A stretch of 64,000 nucleotides of DNA from AWTP1-13 sp033764875 (GCA_033764875.1 JANRIO010000120.1:108843-172842), one strand, 5' to 3'; positions 52,377-61,756 are shown, counted from the first letter of the stretch. Numbers and translations are program-made. Notes: generated by a model from the letters alone, not told the origin.

Positions 52377-54266
52377 TTACAGAAGCGCCGTGGATATCCA
52401 AGGCACGAACGCCACGACAATCAGACCGAGCACGAGCGCCAGCATGTAAGACCAGATCGGTCGCATGCCTTCATCGGGCGAGATCTTGGTGATGGCACAG
52501 GCGGTGAAGTAGCCGACGCCCAGGGGCGGTGCGAACAAGCCGATGCCCATCGCCAGGACGACAACCATGGCATAGTGCACGTCGTGAATGCCGAGCGACC
52601 GCGCAGCCGGAAACAGCAGCGGGCCGAACAGCACGATCGCCGGAATTCCTTCCAACAAGGAACCCAGGACAATGAACACGACGATGGAAACCGCCATGAA
52701 GCCGATCCACCCCCCGGGGATCGCCTGCATCACGGCGACGAGGTCGCGCGAGAACCCGGACTGGGTCAATGCCCACGCCATCGCGGTGGCCGTGCCGATG
52801 ATAAAGAGGATGGCACCGGTCAGCGAGGCGGTGAGAACCAATCCGGGATAGACCTGCCGCCAGTCAAGCTCGCGGTAGAACACCAATCCGACCAGCAACG
52901 TGTAGGCGATGCCGATCGTCGAGACTTCCGTCGCGGTCGCCACGCCCTCGATCACCGCGGCGCGAATGACGAAGGGAAGGAACAGGGCAGGCGATGCCAG
53001 CCATAGGGTTCGAACGACCACGCTGCGGTCGGCGCGAGGCGGCAGATCCTGCCCGGTCCCGCGGTAGCGCCATCGGGCCACGATGGCCAGGGCGATCGCC
53101 AGCACGAATGCGGGCAGAAGCCCCCCGGCGAAGAGCGCCGCGATCGATACGCCGGTCGCCGACCCGATGGTGATCAGCACCAGACTCGGCGGGATCGTCT
53201 CGGACATGGCGGCGGATGCCGCGAGAAGGGAGACGAGCTCGCCCGGCTTCTCGCCGCGTTTGCGCATTTCGGGCACGAGCACTGGCGCGACCGCCGCCAT
53301 ATCGGCCGCTTTGGAGCCGGAGATGCCGGAAACGAGGTACATCGCCCCGAGCAGGACGTACGACAGTCCGCCCCGGACATGGCCGAGCAGAGCCGCAAGG
53401 CAATTGACCATGGCGCGCGCCATGCCGGTGGCCTCGATCAGCAAGCCGAGCCAGACGAAGAGGGGGACGGACAGCAGAACGAGGTGAGACATGCCCTCGT
53501 CGATGCGGCTGACGACGACCGTCAGAGGTGCCGTCGTCATTGTGCCCACGTAGGCAACTGTGGCGGCCGCGAACGCGAACGCGATCGGCACGCCGGCGAG
53601 AATGCAGACGCCGACGCCCCCTATGAAGAAGACGGCGAGATTCCATTTGCCCATCGCAAGCAATGGCGGACGGCCGAACCACAAAGCCGCAGCGACCACG
53701 CACAGGACCACGACGGCGCCGGCGATGTGCGATGGCCGCCCATGGCGCAACAGGCGGACCAGGCCGGACGCGATCATCAGAACCACGCCTATGCCCAAGG
53801 CTCCGACCCGATAGACCAGCGATATCTCGAGCGCCTGCATGACAATGAAGCGCTCGTGCTCGATGTGGGTGAAAACAGCCCCGCAGATCAGGACCAGAAA
53901 CGCCAGACTGGCGACCGTTGCGAATGTCTCGCACCACGCGCGCATTTCGGGCGTCAACATGCTGACGAAAGCGGTTAGCCGCATGTGCTCGCCACGGCGC
54001 AGTGCGATAGCCGACCCCAACACCGCCAGCCACAGGAACAGCATGGCGGCCAGCTCGTCGGCCCAGAAAATCGGGCTGTGGAAGACGTACCGCGCAATCA
54101 CGCTGGCCATCAGCACGATCGCTTCGACGACGACCAGCACCGCGGCCGGAACCTCGGTGGTCCACGCCAGCGCCCGGTCGATCGCGTCACCGAGGCGAGC
54201 CAAACGGCTCCGCTCGCCAAAAGCGGCAACCGCTTGGTCGCGGACCTCGTCCGTACGAGCATCCAT
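52377..54266 (-). CDS. TRAP transporter fused small and large membrane subunits (DctQ-DctM)
   Basis: 629 aa. The first part (about 1-190) has four helices with the DctQ pattern VVVEAIVLMASVIARYVFHSPIFWADELAAMLFLW. The rest is DctM with about 12 helices: VPLFVWLGLLIEATGM, GISGSKAADMAAVAPVL, ETIPPSLVLITIGSATG and FAPPLGVGYFTACAITKISP. Fused QM subunits are known in sialic acid and other TRAP systems. It begins four bases after the receptor stop. TRAP carriers are Na+-driven importers of organic acids. Confidence 0.93.
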   Translation of the reverse strand: MDARTDEVRDQAVAAFGERSRLARLGDAIDRALAWTTEVPAAVLVVVEAIVLMASVIARYVFHSPIFWADELAAMLFLWLAVLGSAIALRRGEHMRLTAFVSMLTPEMRAWCETFATVASLAFLVLICGAVFTHIEHERFIVMQALEISLVYRVGALGIGVVLMIASGLVRLLRHGRPSHIAGAVVVLCVVAAALWFGRPPLLAMGKWNLAVFFIGGVGVCILAGVPIAFAFAAATVAYVGTMTTAPLTVVVSRIDEGMSHLVLLSVPLFVWLGLLIEATGMARAMVNCLAALLGHVRGGLSYVLLGAMYLVSGISGSKAADMAAVAPVLVPEMRKRGEKPGELVSLLAASAAMSETIPPSLVLITIGSATGVSIAALFAGGLLPAFVLAIALAIVARWRYRGTGQDLPPRADRSVVVRTLWLASPALFLPFVIRAAVIEGVATATEVSTIGIAYTLLVGLVFYRELDWRQVYPGLVLTASLTGAILFIIGTATAMAWALTQSGFSRDLVAVMQAIPGGWIGFMAVSIVVFIVLGSLLEGIPAIVLFGPLLFPAARSLGIHDVHYAMVVVLAMGIGLFAPPLGVGYFTACAITKISPDEGMRPIWSYMLALVLGLIVVAFVPWISTALL

Positions 54267-54270
54267 GGCG

Positions 54271-55284
54271 TCAGGACAGCTCGCCGGAGAACTTCTCGAG
54301 AATGGCCCAGGCCTCAGGGCCGAACTTCTGCTTCCATTCCGTGTAGAACTTGGCTTTCGTCAATGCGGTCCGGAACGATGCGGAATCGGGCGTGTTGAAG
54401 ACGACGCCGCTTTTCTCCAGCTCCGCCTGGGCGGACTGGTTGAGCTCGGCGATCATGCGGCGCTGCTCCTGCGCCGCCAAGTCGAGGTTCCGGGCGACGA
54501 TCTCGCGCAGATCAGAGGGAAGGGCGTCCCACTTGCCCTTGTTGGCCACGAACCAGAAGCCGTCCCACATGTGATTGGTGAGCGAGCAGTACTTCTGAAC
54601 CTCGTAGAGTTTCGCGATCTTGATCAGCGTCAGCGGATTCTCCTGCGCCTCGACCAGTTTGGTTTGCAGGGCGGGGTACAGTTCCGCAAAATTGATGCCG
54701 ACGGGCGCCGAGCCGAATGCCTTGAACAGGGATTGCCACATCGGACTGACGGGAACGCGGATCTTGAGCCCCTTCATATCGTCCGCCGAGGTGATCGGCT
54801 TGGTGCTCGTTGTGATCTGTCGAAACCCGTTGTCCCAGATCTTCTCCATCGGAACCAGCCCCGCCTTGGTGACAGTGGCGCGGACATGCGAGCCCAGCGC
54901 GCCGTCGAGCGCGGCCCAGACCGCGTCGTAGCTCGGGAACGCGAAGCCCACGCCACTGATCGAGGCGGCCGGGATCAATCCGCCCAGGACGAGCGCGGAG
55001 AGCGTGTAGAATTCGAGCGCCCCGGAGCGAACCTGACTGAGCATGTCTGTATCGCCGCCGAGCTGATTGCTCGGGAAGATGTTGATCTCCATCCGCCCGC
55101 CGGACTCCGCCTTGATCCGATCGGCGGCGCGCTGTGCCGCGATATTGATCGGGTGATCCGCCGGAACGTTGTTGCCATATTTGTAGGTGTGCTCTGCGGC
55201 TTTGGCGTAGCGCGGGATGAAGAAAGTTGTCGCCGCCACCGCGGCCCCTGCCGTCAAAACGCTTCTGCGAGTGCTGGTGCCCAT
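54271..55284 (-). CDS. TRAP transporter substrate-binding protein (DctP family)
   Basis: 337 aa. The N-terminus MGTSTRRSVLTAGAAVAATT is a Tat-type signal. DctP pattern: HTYKYGNNVPADHPINIAAQRAADRIKAESGG near the start, the carboxylate-clamp Arg in LKIRVPVSPMWQS, and EVQKYCSLTNHMWDGFWFVANK. DctP receptors bind organic acids through that arginine. The adjacent ThDP enzyme and SDR suggest a 2-oxo or hydroxy acid. First gene after the SDR; 43-base gap. Confidence 0.92.
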   Translation of the reverse strand: MGTSTRRSVLTAGAAVAATTFFIPRYAKAAEHTYKYGNNVPADHPINIAAQRAADRIKAESGGRMEINIFPSNQLGGDTDMLSQVRSGALEFYTLSALVLGGLIPAASISGVGFAFPSYDAVWAALDGALGSHVRATVTKAGLVPMEKIWDNGFRQITTSTKPITSADDMKGLKIRVPVSPMWQSLFKAFGSAPVGINFAELYPALQTKLVEAQENPLTLIKIAKLYEVQKYCSLTNHMWDGFWFVANKGKWDALPSDLREIVARNLDLAAQEQRRMIAELNQSAQAELEKSGVVFNTPDSASFRTALTKAKFYTEWKQKFGPEAWAILEKFSGELS

Positions 55285-55326
55285 TGTGCGTCTCCCATGG
55301 TGAGGTCTTGTTTTGGATCTGTCGTT

Positions 55327-56061
55327 TCAGGCGCTGGAAATGCCGGCGGTGAGACCGCCGCAGACGAACAGGGTCTGTCCGGTGACGAAGGACGCTTCTT
55401 CGGACAGGAAGAAGCCGACGGCATGCGCGACATCTGCCGGAGTGCCGAGCCGCCGCAGCGGAATGCCTTCGAGAATGGCCTTGGTGCGTGGGCTGTCCGG
55501 CGGGTTGCTCGAACGGAACAACTCGGTCTCGATCGGACCGGGCCCCACGGCATTGACGGTGATGCCTGCGCCCGCGAGCTCGAGCGCCCAGGTCCGCGTC
55601 AAGCCCAGCACGCCCGCCTTGGCCGCCGCATAGGCGGTTCGCAACTCCTTGCCGAGCGCGGCCCGGCTCGTGATGTTGACGATGCGCCCGCGTCCGGCCG
55701 CACGCATGCCCGGAACGACGGCTTGCGTGCACATGATGGTCGCGCGCAGGTTGACGGCGAGAACCTTGTCGAGATCATCGAGATTGGTGTCGTCGAGCGA
55801 CGCTGGCAGGGCAATTCCGGCGTTGTTGACCAGCCACAGGACCGGCCGGCGCTTGACGATGCCGTCGAGGATCTCTCGCGTTGCCGCGACATTCGTGAGA
55901 TCGACCTCGATGAACTCGGCCGTCTGACCTGCCGGAGGTGTCGCGCGGTCGATGTTGATGACGGGAGCTCCGCGCGAAGCCAGGAGCTCCACGATCGCGG
56001 CGCCGATCCCGCGGCTGCCCCCCGTGACAAGGGCAGCCGGCTTCAGGTTGGTTTCGATCAC
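55327..56061 (-). CDS. SDR-family oxidoreductase, first gene of the TRAP operon
   Basis: 244 aa. Rossmann motif TGGSRGIGAA, the NNAG loop in LVNNAGIALP, the catalytic Ser in NITSRAALG, and the Tyr/Lys pair in TAYAAAKAGV, with the PGPIETELF segment after it. Closest in pattern to 3-oxoacyl-ACP reductase-like or sugar-acid dehydrogenases. Divergent from the IclR gene; probably oxidises or reduces the imported compound. Confidence 0.9.
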   Translation of the reverse strand: MIETNLKPAALVTGGSRGIGAAIVELLASRGAPVINIDRATPPAGQTAEFIEVDLTNVAATREILDGIVKRRPVLWLVNNAGIALPASLDDTNLDDLDKVLAVNLRATIMCTQAVVPGMRAAGRGRIVNITSRAALGKELRTAYAAAKAGVLGLTRTWALELAGAGITVNAVGPGPIETELFRSSNPPDSPRTKAILEGIPLRRLGTPADVAHAVGFFLSEEASFVTGQTLFVCGGLTAGISSA

Positions 56062-56467
56062 GCGCTCATCTCACGTCCAGGGGTGATGGTTGATTGCACG
56101 GTACGCCCCGCTTCTCCGGCGCGATGGCGTCGACACCAGCGGCATCGATTGACGCGAGCTGGCTCCGCTTCGCCGCCCCCGCCGGTATCGGCCGGCCGGC
56201 GTGCGCGCGGCGCCAGGCCGCGATCCGGCGCGGGAAGCGGCGCGCGGCCGGTGCATTTTGTGGAGATCGCTCAGGGGGCGGGAATGCGAGCCTCTCGCGC
56301 ACGTCCGTTTGTGCGGCACGCACGCGGTCTGCTGCGAGCTGGATCGTGCCGATCGACCTGACGATCGTCGCCGAGCAGGACACGGCGGCTGCTGCCGACA
56401 TCGACGCCCGATACTCAACGATGTCCTCCCGGAGACTTGACCGAGCCCACTTGACTTCGCTCTGTGA
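56062..56467. other. Long divergent intergenic region (no gene)
   Basis: About 400 bases between the SDR operon and the IclR gene. Short frames here are Arg/Ala-rich with no family signal. It must contain the SDR-operon promoter and perhaps the leader of the regulator; the regulator-side repeats are given as a separate feature. Confidence 0.5.
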
Positions 56468-56516
56468 GTTCTGTTAAACGGAACATAGATCGTATAAACG
56501 GAACAATAGGCGGAAC
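56468..56516. promoter_or_regulatory. Putative IclR operator: repeated CGGAAC boxes
   Basis: TAAACGGAACA occurs at 56475-56485 and again at 56495-56505, exactly 20 bases (about two helical turns) apart. A third CGGAAC is at 56511-56516. The first copy is also the right half of an imperfect 17-bp palindrome, GTTCTGTTAAACGGAAC (56468-56484). The cluster ends 40 bases before the IclR start, where an autoregulatory operator is expected. Confidence 0.55.
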
Positions 56517-56555
56517 CTGACAATCCTGTCAACCGCCAGCGCCGGAGTGTGTGCC

Positions 56556-57401
56556 ATGCGCCGGACGAAGCCGGAGACATCACCCCGAAGCGCCGTCGAC
56601 GGCGGGCTGCATCAGAGCGTGGCGCGCATCGATCTCGTGATGGGGGTCCTCGCCGCCAATGCCGAGCATGGCGTGCGGCTGATGGACGTGTGCCGGGAAA
56701 CCGGCCTGTCGAAAACGGCGGCGCACCGGCTGCTGCATGGCCTTGCCGCCTACCGGCTCGCCGACTTTGACGAGCGCTCGAGCCGGTATTTCGTCGGCTA
56801 CAAGATCTTCGGCTGGGCCAGCGGCGCGGGAAACCGGTTCGGGCTGCTGCGCATGGCGGGGCCCTCTCTCGCGCGCCTGGCCGATCGGTTCGGCGACGCC
56901 GTCTATCTGCTCGTGCGCAATGGCGACGAGGCGGTCTGCGTCGAGCTGGTCGCCGGCGCATTCCCGATCAAGACGCTGGCCCTCAGGGTGGGCGACCGTC
57001 GCCCGCTCGGTATCGGCGCGGGGGCGCTCGCGATGCTCTCGGCCCTCTCCGACCCGGTGGTCGAGCGCATCCTGAAGGACGGTGCAAAAAACCGGGCGTC
57101 CTTTGCCATCTCGGATCTCGATCTGCGCAGCCTGATCAGGAAGACCAGGTCGCAGGGATACGCGCTCGTCGACGGCGCCGTGATCCGCGGCATCGCCACT
57201 CTCGGTCTGCCGCTGCTACTCGACGATGGCGCCCCGATCGCGGCGATCAGCCTGTCGACCACGCAGGATCGTCTGCGTCCGCCGCGACGCCAGGAGATCG
57301 CCGATGCGATCCGGGCCGAGATCGCCGGGATCTCCAGGGAGTTCGAGCTCGGCCTCACGGCGAGCAATGCAGCAGCGCTGGTGCGCTCCTCGGTCGGGTA
57401 G
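56556..57401 (+). CDS. IclR-family transcriptional regulator
   Basis: 281 aa from the ATG at 56556 (GGAG nine bases upstream; a GTG at 56547 is less likely). N-terminal winged helix-turn-helix about 25-85: MGVLAANAEHGVRLMDVCRETGLSKTAAHRLLHGL. The C-terminal IclR effector domain follows (about 100-270) with VYLLVRNGDEAVCVELV, RRPLGIGAGALAMLSAL and the late VRGIATLGLPLL-type loop. It is divergent from the SDR-TRAP-ThDP operon and probably controls it and itself, with a small organic acid as effector. Confidence 0.92.
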   Translation: MRRTKPETSPRSAVDGGLHQSVARIDLVMGVLAANAEHGVRLMDVCRETGLSKTAAHRLLHGLAAYRLADFDERSSRYFVGYKIFGWASGAGNRFGLLRMAGPSLARLADRFGDAVYLLVRNGDEAVCVELVAGAFPIKTLALRVGDRRPLGIGAGALAMLSALSDPVVERILKDGAKNRASFAISDLDLRSLIRKTRSQGYALVDGAVIRGIATLGLPLLLDDGAPIAAISLSTTQDRLRPPRRQEIADAIRAEIAGISREFELGLTASNAAALVRSSVG

Positions 57402-57509
57402 CACGGCGGGGGACGACAATCAGATGTCGCTGTTGCCTGCAATGTGCCGACAGGGCGGCAAAGCTGAAGGCCGCCGAGCTTGCGGCGCCCTTATGGGGAG
57501 CCCCGGCAT

Positions 57510-59132
57510 TCACGCGCCCTGAAGCACGATCTCCGCACCCTTCTCGCCGATCATGAGCGCGGCCGCGTTGGTGTTGGCCGACGTGATCTGCGGCATGATC
57601 GAGGCGTCGACAACGCGCAGGCCCTCGACGCCCCGCACGCGCAGATCGGGTGCGACCACTGCCATCTCATCCTCGCCCATGCGGCACGTGCCGCTTGCGT
57701 GGAACACGGTGCCGCCGAGGTTGCGGGCGAACGCGAGCAGATCCTCGTCTGTGTCGGCGGCGGGCCCCGGCAGAACTTCTTCCGCCCACAAGTCTCGGAA
57801 CGCCGGCTGGCGGTAGATCTCCCGCAGCATCCGGATGCCCGCCACCACCACCTTGCGGTCGTGCGGGTCGGAGAGATAGCGCGGCTCGATCAGGGGATCG
57901 GCGAACGGGTCGGCGCTGCGGAGCGACAGCCGTCCGCGGGACCGCGGATGGCATTGCCACATGGAGGCGGTGAAACCCGAATAGCGGTGCAGCGGGTCTC
58001 CGGGCTTGTCGACCGACAGCGGCATCACGTTGAACTGGATGTCCGGCCGCCCGCCTTGCGCGTGCTCGGTGCAGGCGGCTCCGCCCACCTGGCCCGCCCC
58101 GATCGTGAGCGGCCCGCGCCCATGCCGCAGCCACTGCCAGCCCATCTCGGCAAGCCGCAGCGGATTGCGTACGTCGTCATTGAGCGAGTTGCGCCGTTTC
58201 AGCCGGACGATCGTTCGCGCCTGGTAGTGGTCCTGCAGATTCTCGCCCACGCCCGGCAATGCTGCGACCACGGGAATACCGTGCCGGGTTAGCAGGTCCG
58301 GTGGCCCGACGCCCGAGAGCTGCAGCAGATGCGGCGATTGCAGCGCGCCCGCCGCCAGGATCACCTCGCGCGAGGCCTGCACGCGCTCCCGCCGCCCCTT
58401 GTGAATGAACTCCACGCCCACGGCCCGGGCCTTCTCGAACAGCACGCGCGCGGCGTGCGCGCCCGTGCGCACCGCCAGGTTCGGCCGCTTCTTCGCCGAC
58501 CGCAGGAAGGCGACAGACGCGCTCTCACGCCATCGCCGTGAGATGCTGAGATTGTAGCGGCCCACGCCCAGCGTCGACTCGCCGTTGAAGTCGTCGTTGC
58601 GCGGCAAGCCGAATTGCTGGGCGGCCTCGAGCCAGGCCACGCACGCCGGATGATCGTTGCGCAGCGTCGAGACACCCAACGGCCCATGCGCCCCGCGGTA
58701 CTGACTCGGCGGCCCGTCGAAGCGCTCGAGTTTGCGGAAGGCTGGCAGCACATCGCGGTAGCTCCAGCCCGTGGCGCCCATCTGCGCCCAGTCGTCGAAG
58801 TCCTGGTGCTGGCCGCGGATGAAGATCAGGCCGTTGATGGAGCTGGAGCCGCCGAGAATGCGCCCGCGCGGCCAGACGATGGCGCGCCCGCCGGTGCCTT
58901 CGCTGGGCTCCGTCGGAAACTGGCGCGAGAAGCGGCTGTCGTAGATGGTGCGGAAGTATCCCACCGGCAGCTTGAGCCAGAAGTTGCGGTCCTGGCCGCC
59001 GGCCTCCAGCAGAAGCACGCGGATGCGCGGATCTGCCGAAAGCCGGTTGGCAAGGACGCAGCCAGCGGAGCCGGCGCCGACAATAATGTAGTCGTAGCCG
59101 CTCGCGCGCACGTGGTCAGGCCTTGTTGGCAT
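57510..59132 (-). CDS. GMC oxidoreductase (choline-dehydrogenase-like)
   Basis: 540 aa; its first 17 bases overlap the end of the receptor gene upstream, so the two are coupled. FAD motif YDYIIVGAGSAGCVLANRL and GGSSSINGLIFIRG. The active-site His-Asn region is in GTVFHASGTCRMGEDEMAVV and VDASIMPQITSANTNAAALMIGEKGA. Family members oxidise alcohols such as choline, PEG alcohols and sugars. Soluble, no signal peptide. Context (own ABC importer) says it oxidises the imported compound; the substrate is unknown. Confidence 0.92.
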   Translation of the reverse strand: MPTRPDHVRASGYDYIIVGAGSAGCVLANRLSADPRIRVLLLEAGGQDRNFWLKLPVGYFRTIYDSRFSRQFPTEPSEGTGGRAIVWPRGRILGGSSSINGLIFIRGQHQDFDDWAQMGATGWSYRDVLPAFRKLERFDGPPSQYRGAHGPLGVSTLRNDHPACVAWLEAAQQFGLPRNDDFNGESTLGVGRYNLSISRRWRESASVAFLRSAKKRPNLAVRTGAHAARVLFEKARAVGVEFIHKGRRERVQASREVILAAGALQSPHLLQLSGVGPPDLLTRHGIPVVAALPGVGENLQDHYQARTIVRLKRRNSLNDDVRNPLRLAEMGWQWLRHGRGPLTIGAGQVGGAACTEHAQGGRPDIQFNVMPLSVDKPGDPLHRYSGFTASMWQCHPRSRGRLSLRSADPFADPLIEPRYLSDPHDRKVVVAGIRMLREIYRQPAFRDLWAEEVLPGPAADTDEDLLAFARNLGGTVFHASGTCRMGEDEMAVVAPDLRVRGVEGLRVVDASIMPQITSANTNAAALMIGEKGAEIVLQGA

Positions 59133-60114
59133 CCGCGAAGATGGTCGGATCGAAGTACTGCGAGGCCGGCACCGGCTTCTCGATGTTGCCGGTGGAGACG
59201 AAGAAGTCCGTCACCTGCTGCAGCCACTTGGTCACGCTGCCATCGGCGTAGAGCTTGCTCCACTCGGCCGCCGGGAACACCCTCTGTGCGGCAAACTGTT
59301 CCTTGAGATCGGCCGTCGTCAGGTTGGGATACTGCTTCTGGATGATGCCCAGCGCCTCGTCCGTCTTGCCCGTGAGCATGGCGTTGCCCTCGATCCAGGC
59401 CTTCGACAGCCGCACCAGCGTATCGCGGTTCTTGGCATGGTAGTCGGCCGTCGAGGCCCAGCCGCCGAGGATCGCAGCCTGTGGGTAGAAGGCGGAGGCA
59501 TCGACAAGCTTCTTCGCCGTCGGCACCTTGTCGCGCACCGTGACGTGGAACGGCACCCACAGCGCCACGGCCGGCACCGCGCCCGAGATGAACGACGTCA
59601 CCGCGTCCGGCATGCGTTGATTGAGAAGCTCCACGTCCTTGCCGCTCATGCCGTTGGCCTTCAGCGCGTTCTCCAGGAACACGTGCGCCGTGGTGCCGGC
59701 GGTGGTGGCGATGCGCTTGCCCTTCAGGTCGGCGATCGACTTGATGCCCTGGTCCTCGCGCACCCACAGCTGGGCCGTCGCAAACTCCACGGTGTTGGCC
59801 AGGAACACCTTGCCCTGGCCGCGCGCGGGGAAGTTCGAGATCACGGCGCCCGTGACGAGCGCATCGAGGCTGCCGCCGATCATGGCCTGGAACAGCTCCA
59901 GCCCCGTCTGGAACAGCTTCAGCTCCGGCTCGATGCGGTTGCGTCCGAAGGCATCGAGATGCTGCGCGAGCCACAGCTGCCCGTCGACGGCCAGCGTGTG
60001 GAGGTAGCCGATGCGCACCTTCGTCTTGGCCTGCGCAAGGGCCGGCATGCCGAGCACCGCCGTGCCCGCCGCTGCCGTCACGCCTTTCAGGATCTGCCTG
60101 CGATGGATCGTCAT
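59116..60114 (-). CDS. NitT/TauT-family ABC substrate-binding protein (third importer)
   Basis: 332 aa. The N-terminus MTIHRRQILKGVTAAAGTAV is a Tat-type signal with RR. Receptor pattern: VRIGYLHTLAVDGQLWLAQHLDAF, ALVTGAVISNFPARGQGK, GKRIATTAGTTAHVFLENAL and VALWVPFHVTVRD. Distinct from the two other receptors of this family in the window. Followed by the GMC gene with a 17-base overlap. Confidence 0.92.
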   Translation of the reverse strand: MTIHRRQILKGVTAAAGTAVLGMPALAQAKTKVRIGYLHTLAVDGQLWLAQHLDAFGRNRIEPELKLFQTGLELFQAMIGGSLDALVTGAVISNFPARGQGKVFLANTVEFATAQLWVREDQGIKSIADLKGKRIATTAGTTAHVFLENALKANGMSGKDVELLNQRMPDAVTSFISGAVPAVALWVPFHVTVRDKVPTAKKLVDASAFYPQAAILGGWASTADYHAKNRDTLVRLSKAWIEGNAMLTGKTDEALGIIQKQYPNLTTADLKEQFAAQRVFPAAEWSKLYADGSVTKWLQQVTDFFVSTGNIEKPVPASQYFDPTIFADANKA

Positions 60115-60148
60115 GGTCGTCCTCCCTGTGCTTTGCTTGTACGTTGCC

Positions 60149-60952
60149 TTACTTGAAGTCTGGGCGTTGCCGCGCCTGCTGCGCGTACTCCTGCATCACA
60201 AGTTGCCGCACGTGCGCGCGCAGCTCGCCGAGCTCCTTGCGCTCATGCAGCTCCTCGCTGCGCTGCCCTCCGAACGGCACGTCGATGATCTCGCGGATGC
60301 GCGTGGGCCGGGCCGTCATCACGATGATGCGGTTGGAGAGATAGACGGCCTCCTCCACCGAATGCGTGATCAGCATCACGGTCTTGCCTTCGGCGGCCAG
60401 CACCTCCAGGAGCAGGTTCTGCATGGCCGTGCGCGTCTGGGCGTCGAGCGCCCCGAACGGCTCGTCCATCAGCAGGAATTGCGGCTTCACGGCGTAGGCG
60501 CGCGCGAGCGCCAGCCGCTGCCGCATGCCGCCCGAAAGCATGCGCGGCCAGGCATCCGCGAAGTCGGCGAGGCCCATGAGCCGCATGTAGCGCTCGCAGA
60601 TCTGCTTGCGCGCATCCGCGTCCGTGCGGTTGGCGGCGAGCCGCAGGCCGAACGCGATGTTCTCCTTCACCGTGAGCCACGGGAAGATGCCGTATTCCTG
60701 GAAGATGACGCCGCGATCGGGCCCGGGCCCGGCGATCGGCTGGCCGTCGAGCGTCACAGTGCCGGAGGAGGGCTGCATGAACCCTGCGACGATGTTCATC
60801 ATCGTGGTCTTGCCGCAGCCCGAAGGGCCGATCACCGACACGAACTCGCGGTCGTTGATGTGATAGCTCACGTCGTCCACCACCTGCATGGGGCCGCGCT
60901 CGCTCGCAAAGCGCACGGAGACGTGGTCGAAGACGATGCGTGGCCGCGTCAT
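60149..60952 (-). CDS. NitT/TauT-family ABC ATPase (third importer)
   Basis: 267 aa. Walker A GPSGCGKTT, signature LSGGMRQRLALAR, Walker B FLLMDEPFGALD, switch His in LITHSVEEA. The GTG/ATG region overlaps the permease stop by four bases. Confidence 0.93.
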   Translation of the reverse strand: MTRPRIVFDHVSVRFASERGPMQVVDDVSYHINDREFVSVIGPSGCGKTTMMNIVAGFMQPSSGTVTLDGQPIAGPGPDRGVIFQEYGIFPWLTVKENIAFGLRLAANRTDADARKQICERYMRLMGLADFADAWPRMLSGGMRQRLALARAYAVKPQFLLMDEPFGALDAQTRTAMQNLLLEVLAAEGKTVMLITHSVEEAVYLSNRIIVMTARPTRIREIIDVPFGGQRSEELHERKELGELRAHVRQLVMQEYAQQARQRPDFK

Positions 60953-61701
60953 ACCAGGCGCTCCTGCCAGGCGAGGAAGCGGCGGCTCACGGCCCTCAGG
61001 CCCAGATCCATGAGCAGCGCGATGAAGCCGATGCAGATGATGCCGACATAGATGATGTCGAGCTGGAAGAACGAGCCCGCGTTCTGGATCAGCGCCCCCA
61101 GCCCCTGCTGCGCCGCGATCAGCTCGGAGGCAACCAGCGTCGCCCAGGCCACGCCCAGCGCGACGCGCAACGCCGTCAGCATATGCGGCACGGCAAGCGG
61201 CAGGATCACCTTGCGGAAGATCTCGCCGTCGGTCGCGCCCAGCGTCTGCGACACGCGCACGTAGATGGGGCTGATCTGCGAAATGCCCTCATACATCACG
61301 ATCACGCCGGCGAAGAACGAGGCGTAGAACAGGATTACCGTCTTGGCCAGCTCGTCGACGCCGAAGTAGACGATCACGAGCGGGATCAGCGCAATCGGCG
61401 GCAGGGCGCGGAAGAAGTTGATCAGCGGATCGATGAAGGTGCGCACGCTTTGATACCAGCCGAGCACGAAGCCCACCGGCACCGCCACCAGGATGCCGCT
61501 CAGAACGCCCGAGAACACGCGCCGCGTCGACATCAGGATGTCGAGCGGCAGCCGCGTCTGCATCAGCTCCACGAAGCGGGCGGCCACCGCGTGCGGTGTC
61601 GGCACCAGCGAGGGATTGATGAGGCCGCTGTAGTGGATGCCGTACCAGCCGGCCAGCAGCAGCAGCCAGGGGACAATGATGAGTATTGCGCGTGCCAGCA
61701 T
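60949..61701 (-). CDS. NitT/TauT-family ABC permease (third importer)
   Basis: 250 aa, first gene of the operon. Six helices; conserved LPPIALIPLVIVYFGVDELAKTVI and coupling loop SQTLGATDGEIFRKVILPLAVPHMLTALR. Its stop overlaps the ATPase start. Divergent from the GntR gene 94 bases away. Confidence 0.92.
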   Translation of the reverse strand: MLARAILIIVPWLLLLAGWYGIHYSGLINPSLVPTPHAVAARFVELMQTRLPLDILMSTRRVFSGVLSGILVAVPVGFVLGWYQSVRTFIDPLINFFRALPPIALIPLVIVYFGVDELAKTVILFYASFFAGVIVMYEGISQISPIYVRVSQTLGATDGEIFRKVILPLAVPHMLTALRVALGVAWATLVASELIAAQQGLGALIQNAGSFFQLDIIYVGIICIGFIALLMDLGLRAVSRRFLAWQERLV

Positions 61702-61737
61702 ATCCCGCGTTCCGCAGCTTCCGTTTCCCTAGACAGC

Positions 61738-61756
61738 CTATACGTACTACATATAG
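61738..61756. promoter_or_regulatory. Putative GntR operator (inverted CTATA/TATAG)
   Basis: The 19-base segment CTATACGTACTACATATAG has perfect 5-base arms (61738-61742 and 61752-61756) around a GTAC-centred core. It lies in the 94-base gap between the divergent permease and GntR genes, where a HutC-type GntR protein would be expected to bind an AT-rich palindrome and control both directions. Confidence 0.5.

Noticed and set aside
53839..56361. 840-residue plus-strand frame opposite the TRAP genes
   Set aside because: It is a shadow of DctQM, DctP and SDR, all of which have clear motifs.
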